From assembly GCA_963580455.1 (NCBI GenBank), contig OY756972.1:2867001-2931000 (forward strand): DNA of 64,000 bases, written 5' to 3'. A program made the position numbers and the translations under genes. The notes beneath the pieces were generated by a model, which saw only the letters and a list, made by a program, of their open reading frames with translations, ran no database searches and was not told where the DNA came from. The stretch's first letter is position 1; each line of letters opens with the position of its first letter. This DNA comes from Euonymus europaeus (lineage: Eukaryota; Streptophyta; Magnoliopsida; Celastrales; Celastraceae). This document shows positions 21,923 through 32,655 of the stretch, one piece after another.

Positions 21923-22790
21923 TTCCTTTTTGCTTATTCAGCCTTTATTTTTTCAAATAAAAATAGGTTAGCTGGTAAGATCTATCATAGTTTTGTAAAA
22001 AGGTAAGCCTTAGAGCTACCATTTCGTTCGATTGTTTTGATGAATAAAGACGCCAGCTTTACCTCAAGAAGATATGGTCAGTCAGCAAAAAGCCAACAAC
22101 CAGTAAAGTGCCACAAAAAGTCCTAACTTAGAGGAATAAATTCCCAAGTTAGAAAGGACGAATCGAGGCGACTTTAGCGCAATTTAAAACCCGGTTGGTC
22201 AGACCAAAAGGATTAAAAAATCCTAAGTCTTTAAAGACGACTGACCGAGGTAGTATAATTGTGAAGACACCAGGTTGGTCAGACCAAAAGGATAAAAAAT
22301 CCTAAGTCTAAAGAGACAACCGAGGTGGTATAATCATAGAGACTCTAAGTCGGTCAGACCAAAAGGATTAAAAATCCTAAGTACTTACAGACGACCGACC
22401 AAAGAGGTATGATCGTTGGAACTCTTCGGTTCGTCAGTCAAGAAGGATTAAAATCCTAAGTCTAAAAAACGACCGACCGAGGCGATATAATAATTATGTA
22501 GATACCCGGTCCGTCAGACCAAAAGGATTAAAAATCCTAAGTCTTAATAACGACCGACCGAGGTGACATAATCATGAAGATACGCGGTCCGTCAGACCAA
22601 AAGGATTAAAAATCCTAAGTCTTAAAGGACGACCGACCGACCAAGTTTAAAAATCCTTACTCAGAAAAAGAGACCGAGGTGGTTCAAAAATATGGCACGG
22701 TACGAACACACAACACTTGAAAGAAAGAAAGTGCCTTTTATTAAAAGAGTAAAAAGTTACATAGAAACAAAAAAAAGGGGAAGCAAGTAC
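21923..22790. repeat. post-pol spacer with about six tandem units of 75-85 bp
   Basis: From about 22190 to 22655 a unit is repeated: GGTC(A/C)GTCAGACCAAAAGGA, TTAAAAATCCTAAGTCTTAA, then GACGACCGACCGAGGTG and a TATAATCATGAAGA tail. Each unit contains the near-palindrome AGGATTAAAAATCCT. Copies differ by small indels. Spacers with tandem repeats between pol and the 3' LTR are common in Tat elements. No open frame is supported. Confidence 0.85.
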
Positions 22791-22795
22791 AATGC

Positions 22796-25070
22796 CTAAT
22801 TTTCCACATCTACATAAGACTCCTCGACCACCACCTCAGCAACTACTTCGGCTGGATCAGCACGTGGACTGGTTGGTTGGTCAGGCGGCTGGGAAGAAGG
22901 ATTCTCTTGTGCTTGAACTTCAGAAGGAATGGTCGGATCGGGCAGGGTCAGATCGGTCAGAGGCTCAACTTCGCCATCTTCTCGTTCATCCTCGTCCTCT
23001 TCATTGGACGGCTCGGCCGCCTTCTTCCTTGCCTCTTCCGCCCTTTTGTACTCCTCATAGATGTCCTCCTTCGGCTCAACCAAGTCGTCCTTACCCACTA
23101 AGGGGGGGCAGAACTGGTCCAGAAGTGAAGGGTCAAGGCCCGCATCAATGAGGGCTCTTCGGGCCGTTTTGAAAGCTCCACGGACACCAAAGTAACCCTC
23201 CTGACGGAGCATCAACCCAAGCTCCTCGGACTGCTTGAATTGGTCGATCCCCAACTGTCGTCCTTCCCGGAGCGCTTTGGCAACAGCCAGCTCGGTGCGA
23301 GAGTCCGCAGCAGCCTTTGAAGACTCCAGCTCAGACTGTATGTCTTCAAGTTCGGCTCTGAGACGCCGCTCCTCGGCTCTGGCTGCCTTCTTTGCTTCCG
23401 CCAGCTCGGCCTTCACACGCTCGAGGTCGTTGATTGCCTTAGCCTTCTGCTCAGCTGCAGACTCGGCTCGCTCCAGCGCAACAGTCTCGTTGGCGGTCAG
23501 GTCGGCTATACCACTTGGAAGAGTGGCGAGGCACGAGAGAAGCTGCAAATCATTTTGGCCAAGTGTCAAAAACCGACCGACCAACCAAATATAAAAAAAC
23601 AAAAAGAACGAAAATTTTCGCTAAAGTTCAGAAGTATTTTACCCTCATAGCCGAGACGTTCATCTCGGACACCTTGTCCGCTAGGGAGAGGACCCGGAAC
23701 CTCTCAAAATCAGCAGGTGTCGGGGTCTTTGACACCATCTGACCGGCCACGTAAGGATTGTTGGCCGAATCGCTGACCAAGACGGTCCAGTTCGGTTGAT
23801 GCACAACCATGTCGTCCGAACTGATCCGCCCCCTCGGGGGCACCCTTACGCTGGTCGGATGGATAGGAAGACCGGTCGGCAAAGGAGGAGTGGAAGAAAT
23901 GTTCTGACTAGTCCGAACCCGAACCGTGGTATGGGTTTCAGTTGGCGCACGGAGGGCTCGGTCAGCAGCAGCAGTCTCTCCAGAGTTATCACGTCTGGGG
24001 CGTTTATCCCTAGCTGGACCCTTATTCTTGCCTGCTCGCTTCTTGGACGGACCGGCTCCTGATCCCGAACCAGTACTGAACATGGACAAGTATTCGTTCA
24101 TGCTCGCCATATCTGAAAGAAATGTAGCAAGTGTTAGAGACCGAACGACATAGATAACTAAACAAATAGGAATCGCAAGTTAAAGTTCTGACCCACCAAT
24201 CTTAAGGACATCCGAGGTAAATGCCCTTGAGTGGTCCTCTGAGTCGAACACCAGAGGGACGGAAGGATTGGGAGGGAGAAAAGAAGTAAGGGTATCTAAC
24301 CAACCCTTCTCATCATCGCTCAGCTCAGGAAGGGAATTAAAATAGTTCATCCGAGGTACGCCATAGGAATTTCTAAAAGGCAAACTACTATGTTCAGGAA
24401 GTGGGACGGTCACTATAAAGTATCCCTGCTTCCACCTCTTAATGGACGAACCGTACTTAGGGGCGACAAAAGGCTCTCTAAACTGAAAGTAGTAAAGGCC
24501 TTTTGACTTAGGATGGTGGTTCAGCTTAAGAATATGCTGGATGACATGGGAAGAGAAAGGAATTTCATACTTAGAGCAAAGAGTTAGGATGGTACAGAGG
24601 AAGAACCAAGAATTAGGAGTTAGGCAGGGCGGACAGATGTTAGATCTCCTTAAAAAGCTGGTCACAGCTGGAGGATAGGGGACCCTAGCGCCGAGCTTCA
24701 TAGAATGATAAGAAATTGCAAATTCATTATCTACCGGACGGAATGGATTTTCTTCTGGACAGATTAGCCTCATGGGCCAAGGAATACCAGTCTCCTCCCT
24801 AATTATTCTTAGAGAGGACTCGTCTAGGCAAGAACTACTAATTCCGGTCGGTTCGACATCTTTGGCTGAAGGGTTCTCTCCTCTCCTATCATTGGGGACT
24901 GGAAGACCGAAAGGAGCAACCTCTGGTCTAGGATCAAAAGTGATCCGAACCGAGCTGCCTAAGCTGGGGGATGGAGCTTCTACATTGACCCTAGAGTTTA
25001 AATCACTAAGGGTTCGAGCGTCAGACGAGTCCGAACTAGTAGACGAAGAAGAACTAAAATCGGAAGACAT
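22796..25070 (-). CDS. antisense three-exon gene in the retrotransposon (putative gypsy-type transposon protein)
   Basis: Exons on the minus strand are 25070-24197, 24112-23643 and 23542-22796. The introns are GT-AG (donors GTGGGT and GTAAAA, acceptors TTTCAG and TTTGCAG) and joining keeps frame, giving about 696 residues. The N-terminus is serine-rich. The middle of exon 1 (near residues 100-240; for example KYEIPFSSHVIQHILKL and WKQGYFIV) resembles the plant 'putative gypsy type transposon' domain. Exon 2 is low-complexity and basic (KKRAGKNKGPARDKRPRRD). Exon 3 is a long charged coiled coil (ERAESAAEQKAKAINDLERV and following), then an acidic tail. Antisense extra genes are known in the Tat lineage; their function is not settled. 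A minus-strand TATA box lies about 170 bp upstream. Confidence 0.75.
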
Positions 25071-25240
25071 ACTTACAAGAAGAGCTGGAACTAACCTGAG
25101 AATGTGCTATAGCTCGGCTAGAAGTAAGAGAGCAAAAGGATTGTCGGATAGCTCGGTCTGTCTATCAAGCTCGGCTTGCAGCAGTTCGGCTCGGACTTTT
25201 CAAAGCTCTTCAGTAAGGAAAATTGAAAATGACATGTCCA

Positions 25241-25250
25241 GTATTTATAG
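25241..25250 (-). promoter_or_regulatory. TATA box for the antisense gene
   Basis: Minus-strand CTATAAATAC, about 170 bp before the antisense start codon and outside the 3' LTR. It implies that the element has its own internal promoter pointing against gag-pol. Confidence 0.5.
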
Positions 25251-25400
25251 TGGACGTCTTGGGCGAATTAACGGCACAGATTACAGCGACTCTTGGGCTA
25301 GCCACCATCTCGACCGTTGATCCGAATCGCCGCCTCAGCATTAATGGCATAGCTGGTCATCATTACTCCTTCATTGGAAATCGTAGAAACAATTCAAAAA

Positions 25401-25416
25401 AGGAGTAGGGGGCATC
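25401..25416 (+). other. polypurine tract
   Basis: AGGAGTAGGGGGCATC directly before the 3' LTR. The purine run primes plus-strand DNA synthesis in LTR elements; the last three bases are not pure purine. Confidence 0.7.
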
Positions 25417-26086
25417 TGATATGGCAAAACTGGTCCATCCAATAAGATTGTGACACGTGTATAATGTCCACCTCGGATGGTCGGCTTCACGCCTTGATAG
25501 ACCGACCAGACCTGGAGTATCATAGTGGTCGGTCGGTCGGTCGGTCTACTTTGGTTTTATTAGGCCCGCCTAGGCCGGTGGTTAGTTCGGTCGGTCGGTC
25601 ATGAGTTCGTGACGGTGTCACTGGGCACATAGGTCGGTCGGTCATCCTCACGACAAGTGGATGGTCGGTCGGCCATTGCCGGATCCAAATTAGATCCATT
25701 CTTTAAGGAGTCCTAATCCTACAAGGAGTAGAGACCCAAAAGGCCTACAACTCCGACAAATGCGTTCGGATAATGAAGAGAGGAGTTTCATTCCTAATAG
25801 AATAAGAACTCTGTAAATCTCTATAAAAGGAGTCTTACGCGTCAGGTAAATTTTTTACGTCACAACTAGCATTACTGTTGCTTAAGTTGAGAGAGCTCTC
25901 AGAGACCGAGCCCTCCCAACTGAGAATTACCTAACTGACTTGAGCGTCGGAGCGGGCCCCCCCGAACTAACTCGGGGTCCCTCTTAGCTTACGTTTGCTG
26001 ACTGTGCAGGACATCCAGCTCAGCAATTTGGAGTCTGACCTGACTGATTGGTGTCCAGCTAGGACGGACAGTTTTTGGCATCATCA
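25417..26086 (+). repeat. 3' LTR
   Basis: 670 bp, same ends as the 5' LTR. Against it I see one extra GGTC unit near 25527, CTCACGAC for CTCAGGAC near 25648, and GGAGTCTTACG for GGAGGCTTACG near 25832. Confidence 0.95.
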
Positions 26087-26497
26087 GGGAGGAAGAGGAG
26101 AGGAGAGGAGGGAGATCGTGAGAGTGAGAGTTAGAGGGGGAGAGAGAATGTAAGAGAGTTGATAGTTATTTAATATTTCAAAAAATCAAAATTTGGCCAA
26201 TCAGCTGCTAAGTCACATGAGAAGTAGGATTGAGCTACTGTTGGTTATAATGATATGGGCTACTCAACATTGCCGTTTAGTTAATGGCGTAGTGGTTCCC
26301 ACCAATACCTAGGTAACGGATTGCGGTTTCCACTTGACAGCCACAAAAGCCTACTCCACCGTTGGATTCGCTGACGGTGAAAATGGAAAAAAATGGAAGA
26401 AAATTCAATAAATTGGACGCGTTGAACGTCGGCCAATTGCACCATGCGTCTCTCTGTCCATTAAGAACGAAAGTCTATTGATTTTGCTTTTTCTTTC

Positions 26498-29400
26498 ATG
26501 GCGCGATTCTTCTCTGTTCTCCATTTGTTTTGGATCCTCTTTGCTTGTAATCGAGGTTTCGTTGTTGGTAATGGAGATGCTGTGGAAGGAAATCTCACCG
26601 GACATCCTTCAACGCCGATCAATCACGATCTCTACCATTCCAGGCAAATTCCTTCGATTATTTCAGCCCTTTTACTTGTTTATCTTTATTTTAAGTTTTC
26701 TACTTATAGTCTTGGAGGATTTAAGTAATTTCTTTGCATCTCAGTGGAATCCGAGGATTTGGTGTGTTAGATAGAAAGTTTGGCAATAATTATTGATGTT
26801 GAATCTTCTCAGTTTACACCTTGATTTGAACTTTTGAATGTTGATTTTAGTATACATTTATGGATTCTTCTATAAGCTTTAGAGTACAGAACGTAACCCG
26901 AAACGGATTTGTCTGCTTTATTTTATTTCTTTTATGATTAGAAATTGAGAAAGTTAATTTGTTTTATTTCTGGACTTTTCTATAAGCTAGTGTATTGTGG
27001 GAAAAGACAGGAGAAATCCTTTATAGTTTATAGAGTCACAAGAATAATTTTTTCTCATTTTTTTTGTTGTTCCATGTGATTTTGCAGTAGTGATTTGATG
27101 GAGCAGATAACAACGTTGGTCCGTCGTCATCCGGATAAACTCACAGTATGCTGTCTAAATATTTCGATTCAACTTTGCCATTACTCTTATTTATTGCTAA
27201 ACTTCTTATTGTTCTTGCTGTCAATAGGTGGACACCTTTAAATCTGGAAATAAAGGTTATAATGCAGAGATTGCAGTAGTTACATATTGCCAGAGTGGGA
27301 GAGAAACCGACGACAGGTCAAAGTTTCGGATTCTTCTTGTAAGTTTTCTGCATACTATTTTTTTAAAAGGAAATAGGTCCCAGAAAAAAATGGTAGTGTA
27401 TCTACGTATATACATTTAGTGGATAGATTATCTCAGTTTCTTAGCTGATTTTTTTGACAGATGATTCCTTGTCTTCCAGAGTTTCGGGCAGCATGGGAGG
27501 GAGCTCATTACATCTGAGCTTGCCTTGAGGATGCTGTCAATCCTAAGTGAAGAACAGTTTCTCCCAACCATGGATCCATCTTCCTTAAACATGACTCTCG
27601 ACAATCTGGTCATTAAGGTGACTTGCAATTCTAAATGTGGAACAACTCTTTTATCGTATTCATTATGGTAGCTGCAACACATCAATGTTGCGTGCATGTA
27701 CTATCATTGTGGATTTGATTCTATTCTCATGAGAATCTTATTATTATAGGACAACTAATAAAACTTCTACTTAAAAGGCTATTTTTAAAATTCCTAGTTT
27801 GGAAATGTAGTGTAAAAATTTATTTGCTCTGAACTGGTTTTTGTAGTGAAGACTTCATAGCCGTATTGTTTGTGTATAATAACCAAATACTATGAAATTA
27901 TCAGAAAGGGAACCCTCAAATTATTTCATTTGTGGTTTGGCCACTAGGGAAGTTAAAAGGATGCATGATGTATGGAATGGAAATATCTGATAGACTTTTT
28001 TTCCTTCACTTTTGAGGATTAATGTTTTTGACCATCATATTTTTAGAATGCTGAAATTTAACTACATTTCAGGTAGTGGCAATGGAAAATCTAAATGGCC
28101 GCAAACTTGTTGAGGCGGGAGATGTTTGTGAGAGGAAAAATGGTGATGTAGTTGATTAGTTCTTTTATGTTATTCCTGAGACCTGGAAGTGCTTATGTTT
28201 ATTTCATTTTGCCAGGAAGGGGAGTTGATCTCAATCGAAATTGGAGTGTAGACTGGGGCAAAAAGGAAAAGGTTCGTGTACCTATTTATAATGTGCAGTG
28301 CATTCTTCCTTACAATTTTTTATCCTCGAGTCTCTTAATGATTATTCTTAGCGTAAGTATGCTTGAGAGGACCTTCTAAGATGAAGATGCTTTGATCTCT
28401 GTCCTAATGTTTGACTTCTTCAGTGGCACTTTCTTCGTGCACCATTCTACAATATTTCTCTCTCTCTTCAAAAACCATAAAGAAAAGTAATAAAAGATGA
28501 GAATGCTTCTATCTCATTTTTAGTACTTGTCCAATTATAGGATTATGATCCATATGAAGAGAATCCTGGAACTGCGCCTTTTAGTGAGCCTGAAACACAA
28601 ATTATGCGGAAACTTGCCTTATCATTTGATCCTCACATTTGGGTTAATGTGCACTCTGGAATGGAGGTTAGTATAGAATTTTTTCTTCATGTTGCCTGTT
28701 TCTGATTGTTGAAATGATTTTAGAACTTTTAATCTTTTTGTGGTAGTACAAAGCTCTTCTTCACCCTTGAGTGCAGCAATAGTGCAAGTTTTCAATCTTT
28801 GAAATAACTTCTGGTTTATAAATTTTGAAGTTTTCTAGTTGTATGAATCACTTTGGACCGTTTACAACTTTTCTGGGGGGATTCAATTAATGGTTGGACC
28901 CATAAGTGCAATAACTTACCTGAACTTAAAGTTTAGATAAGTTTTTTTTTGTGCTTCATGGATGACTTGGCCATAGCTGGCTAACTTTTGTATAGCATCT
29001 GTAATTGGTTTATTTGCATACGACTTGTTCTAGGAGTTCCCTACTTTGCAAGTTCCGTTTGTAAGTGTGTATATAACAGGGAATTTCCTCACAAAGTTAG
29101 TGCAATAATTAGGGTGGATTAGAATGAAAGCATAATCAATGAGGCTTGTCAGCTATCTTTATCCTGGTTAAATACAGTCTGTTGGTTTCCTAATTGAGCT
29201 CTTAGTAGGTGCATTGAGTTTGAATTTGCTTCGAGTTTAACTGAGCTTTATTTAGATGAGCTATTGAATTTACAACTTGGATGGGCTTGGCCCTGCCATG
29301 CTTTGGTCCAGAGTTTCTCTCTTGCACTATATGTTCTGCCTTCAGGTTTTTAAGGTTTATATGTAAGCTACTTTCATGGTCTATTCTTTCAGTTTTGGTA

Positions 29401-31425
29401 AAATTATATTAGTAGCATTGAAAAGGAAAAATGTTCAGCTGCTCCCTTGAGAGGAATTGTTACAACTTTGCATCTCTTGCCAGTCTCACTACACTCCCTG
29501 CCTTTGCCTCAGTTGTCTATTGAGGAGAAGTTATATATTTTCTCATTTTTTTGTGATCAATGAAAAATGTTACTTGTTAGTACTGGCTTTGGATAGTAGG
29601 GCTCATTCACACAAGTAGAGGGATTATAAAAATTAAGATTCTTTTGGGATTTGGCTGATATGGTATAAATATTACAAGTAAATGCGCAGATTCTCTACTG
29701 TTTTTTATTGCTCATCAATGTGTTTATTTGATGCAATCAGTGTAGGAGTTTGTGTTAATAATTTGTGTACAGAGAACTTTTGCAGTCTCAGCACTGGTGA
29801 AATATGGATTGAAAGTACTGTAGAGATATGAATGAATGAGCTCCTTATATGAAATCCTTCCATTATGTTGTGGTTACTAAAGCCGGATGCTGTATGTTTT
29901 GTGATTTTCCTGTTGTACTCTTTGGGCTATTTGTTGTCTCGTTTGCTTGCTTAAATGCATACACTAGTTTTCCGTACAGGCTTTGTTTATGCCATATGAC
30001 CACAAGAACATTACCCCTGAAGGACTGCCTTCACAGCGGATGAGGTTTTTGCTGGATGAGCTGAACCAAGTTCAATGTCATAACCGTTGCATGATTGGGT
30101 CCGGTGGAGGCTCCGTCGGGTTTGTTTTACTTATTATTAATCTTATATTATTTTGAATGCATATCACTAGATTAGCTAAACATATCACTAGTCCTGCTTG
30201 GTACTCCATTGAAAACTGCTATTAATTACCTTACACAAACATAAAGTTCTTTCTCCTTCCCTGTGTTTTCGGTGGGCCCTCTTTTCAAATCCATCTGTTT
30301 TTAAAAGATTGAGAAGCTCCATTAGGGCTGCTGTTCATAACATATGGTTTTCTTCTCTAATGCCTTGGCATAACAAGAGTATTGTGCATCAAATAAAGCA
30401 TTCCATATACTTTGATTTGTTGTTATGAGACTATGAAGCAGTGTACATCATTTTGGGGGTTAATTTTGGTTTTTATTAGAGTATTTTCCTTTTTCGGAAC
30501 TTGAAAGTGCTTAGTAGTAAGTTTTAAAGTAGGTGTATTTGCTGTTATCTTGGCATAACCTTTTTTATTCTTTCCCTCAAGTTGGAATGCGATCTTAGGG
30601 CGCGAATGAAGCGAGATAGAAAGAGCGAGAGGGACACAACTGTTGAAAAGCATTGTACTTACATTCAGCAATGCATGTTTTTGAAACATAACCTAGAATT
30701 TTGCTGGGTTGGGTGTATAACTTTGTAGTTTTATTTTGCCTTTTCTTGTTCCCGCATTCTTAAACTTGAATAATTTTAGGTATCTGGCACATGGGACAGC
30801 AACGGATTACATGTATGATGTGGTTGGGGTGCCCATGGCTTTCACTTTTGAGGTCTGTAACACGTGAACACTTCCATATAATTGTTTAACTTTGAGGTAT
30901 CTAATCTTAAGCAATGGCTTTTAGATCTATGAAGACAGGGCGGCCTCATCAAAGGACTGCTTTAAGATGTTCAATCCTGTTGACCTTTCCACTTTCAATG
31001 TATGTTAGTTTGGTTTTAAAACATGGCCGCTCATCACAGTTGGTCCTGTGAGATTTTACAGTTGATTGTGAAAAATCCCTTTTAACGAACAATATCTGTT
31101 TTGGGTTCAGAGAGTTCTGAATGACTGGTCAGCTGCTTTTTTCACAATTTTTAAAATGGGACCACACCAACTGGACGCAACACGACCGAAGAACTTTGCA
31201 TCCAATTTGGACAAATTGACATCCATCGATGAATATCTTGATGGCTACTTAATGGAGAGGAGTAGTAGATATGGAAGGAAGATGGAGGTTCTTGACTTTG
31301 GAATGCAAGAGATAAGAACGTATTTCAGGTTGTTTTTGTTATCTTCAGTTTTGTTGATGTTCATGTTCTGTTCAAGAATTTCAAAGAGCAAGGGTAGACC
31401 AACTGTTCCAGCAATGCCTCTCTGA
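26498..31425 (+). CDS. M14 zinc carboxypeptidase, membrane-anchored, eleven exons
   Basis: The exons I assign are 26498-26643, 27088-27145, 27228-27338, 27480-27617, 28073-28142, 28216-28271, 28541-28666, 29980-30119, 30780-30852, 30925-30999 and 31111-31425. All joins keep frame and give 435 residues. Ten introns are GT-AG or GC-AG; the first has a GC donor. The first 24 residues form a signal peptide. Zinc and catalytic residues are visible: His and Glu of GQHGREL, the later His of WVNVHSGME, and the Glu of AFTFE. A hydrophobic segment (FRLFLLSSVLLMFMF) near the C-terminus is a likely anchor, so the peptidase domain would face the secretory lumen or apoplast. It resembles the single-copy plant carboxypeptidase typified by Arabidopsis At5g42320, recalled from memory. 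It is probably unrelated in function to its BAHD neighbours. Intron 7 is 1.3 kb. Confidence 0.9.
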
Positions 31426-32533
31426 CGAATTTTATCCTGAAGAAAGGCATACAAGAGATTTTAGTTACATTCTTTTGAAGGAAGTGCTCGTTTTTTATTT
31501 GTATATCTAACCTCTGTATTTTTTGGGCTCAAGGTGTAAAATAGGTTTGTTTACTATCAGTGTGTGTGTGTGGGAACAAATATCACATCCGGTAGATACG
31601 GGGAGATAAAAGAGTTGACCTGAGAATGGACCATCATCTCTATCAGAATTTAGAAGGAGGCCTTTTGAGGTGAGTGAAAGAACAAATCAGCAAGCAGACG
31701 ATATCATTCTAATGTGAAGTGGTTCGTGCTTCCCTTATCCTCACAAACTTCGCTGGGAGTTGGGTCACAAAAGATAAGATGAGATTTTGCCGCGAACTTC
31801 CAAGAACGGGATCACCTCACCTGTCACCATTAAGAGTAGCAGGATATGTACAATAAATACCCATATTAATTGTAGCAGGATAGTGTTCCCTGTACGGTTC
31901 GGTGTAGATTGTCCATTTTTTCCCTGTTTTTCTGACATGAAATTAATGGACTCAACAGTCAATTATCTACGGTTTTTTTAATTATTAATCAGTCACGATC
32001 AATTTTATTAAAAAATATGTAAAATCTATTTAAACATAACTAATCGATTGGGTTACGGGTCAGTTCTTGATTACCGATCAATTCTCGGCTATTGCTTATT
32101 TTGGATATATTTTACTCCTATATCACTATTATGTGTGGGCTGGTTTATGCATTTAAACATTTACATTTTATTGGTAATTGATATACAAACTATATACAGG
32201 GCCAAGCAAGAAAATCATGTTAAGAGGGCTTCTATTAAAATTAAATCTCTTTGCTTTGGTGGAAAAATTTCTCCGCCCTTTATTTCTTTATGACTAACCT
32301 AAATACACAAATAATTTTAAGTATCAGATTTAATTTTAATTGTAATTGCATCTCATCCACGCTCGGTAAAAATCATCACTATAATAACAACACATATAAT
32401 TGATAAAAAAATGACATTAATATATTTTCCCATGGGTGCGAGTGTGGGGCCCAAAGATGAGATGAGATTTTTCGGCCAATTGCCAAGGACGGGATCACCT
32501 CACCGGTCACTATTAAGAACTAGCAGGATATGT

Positions 32534-32573
<40 letters not shown>

Positions 32574-32655
32574 GCTGTAGTGCAGTTCCTCCCTTCCTCC
32601 TTGGTCTACATATATAGTGCAAAACTCGAGCAGACTAAGCAAAAAGCTCTGAAAG
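31426..32655. other. intergenic DNA with a duplicated promoter fragment
   Basis: No gene is recognisable. The stretch 31755-31860 is repeated at 32447-32545 just before the next BAHD gene (shared GATGAGATTTT, ACGGGATCACCTCACC-GTCAC, TAGCAGGATATGTACAATAA). The upstream copy ends in a TATA-like ATAAATACC but is followed by no gene. A (TA)n run lies at 32538-32570. Confidence 0.6.
32538..32570. repeat. (TA)n microsatellite
   Basis: About 16 TA units lie roughly 90-120 bp before the BAHD start codon at 32656. The same position in the paralog promoters has only a short TATATATATAG, so this is a local expansion that could affect TATA use. Confidence 0.85.

Larger units (their letters stand above)
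15801..26086 (+). mobile_element. intact Ty3/gypsy LTR retrotransposon, Tat lineage
   Basis: The element is 10,286 bp, flanked by the 5-bp target duplication GGGAG (15796-15800 and 26087-26091). Its parts are a 5' LTR of 666 bp, primer-binding site, gag-pol frame of 1800 codons, a tandem repeat region, an antisense three-exon gene, polypurine tract and 3' LTR of 670 bp. The extra RNase H domain placed between the RT-linked RNase H and the integrase is diagnostic of the Tat lineage. The LTRs differ by two substitutions and one 4-bp GGTC unit, so the insertion is recent. Every visible part looks functional. Its GC content contrasts with the AT-rich surroundings. Confidence 0.95.
13975..26263. 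mobile_element. non-autonomous DNA transposon with arms of about 0.5 kb, split by a retrotransposon
   Basis: The left arm (about 13975-14480) is an imperfect inverted copy of the right arm, which is in two pieces (about 15485-15800 and 26087-26263) because a 10.3-kb retrotransposon landed in it. Matching blocks include AGGCTACCCCTTCGTGAAC with GTTCACGAAGGGGTAGCCT, CTTTACATGTTTCAGCCCTT with its reverse complement, GACTCAT and GAAACTTTCA near the flanks, and GTAGCCCAT with ATGGGCTAC at the tips. The remaining spacer of about 1 kb (14481-15484) has many ATTCCATTGATT/AATCAATGGA palindromic blocks and no gene. Without the insertion the element is about 2.0 kb. Long arms suggest a Mutator-type or foldback element. 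I found no clear target duplication. Confidence 0.7.

Noticed and set aside
22792..23151. Plus-strand frame of 119 codons
   Set aside because: Opposite the coiled-coil exon of the antisense gene; its proline-rich translation is typical of a shadow frame.
24772..25320. Plus-strand frame of 182 codons in the retrotransposon 3' part
   Set aside because: It lies opposite exon 1 of the spliced antisense gene and has no domain; the minus-strand model explains the region better.
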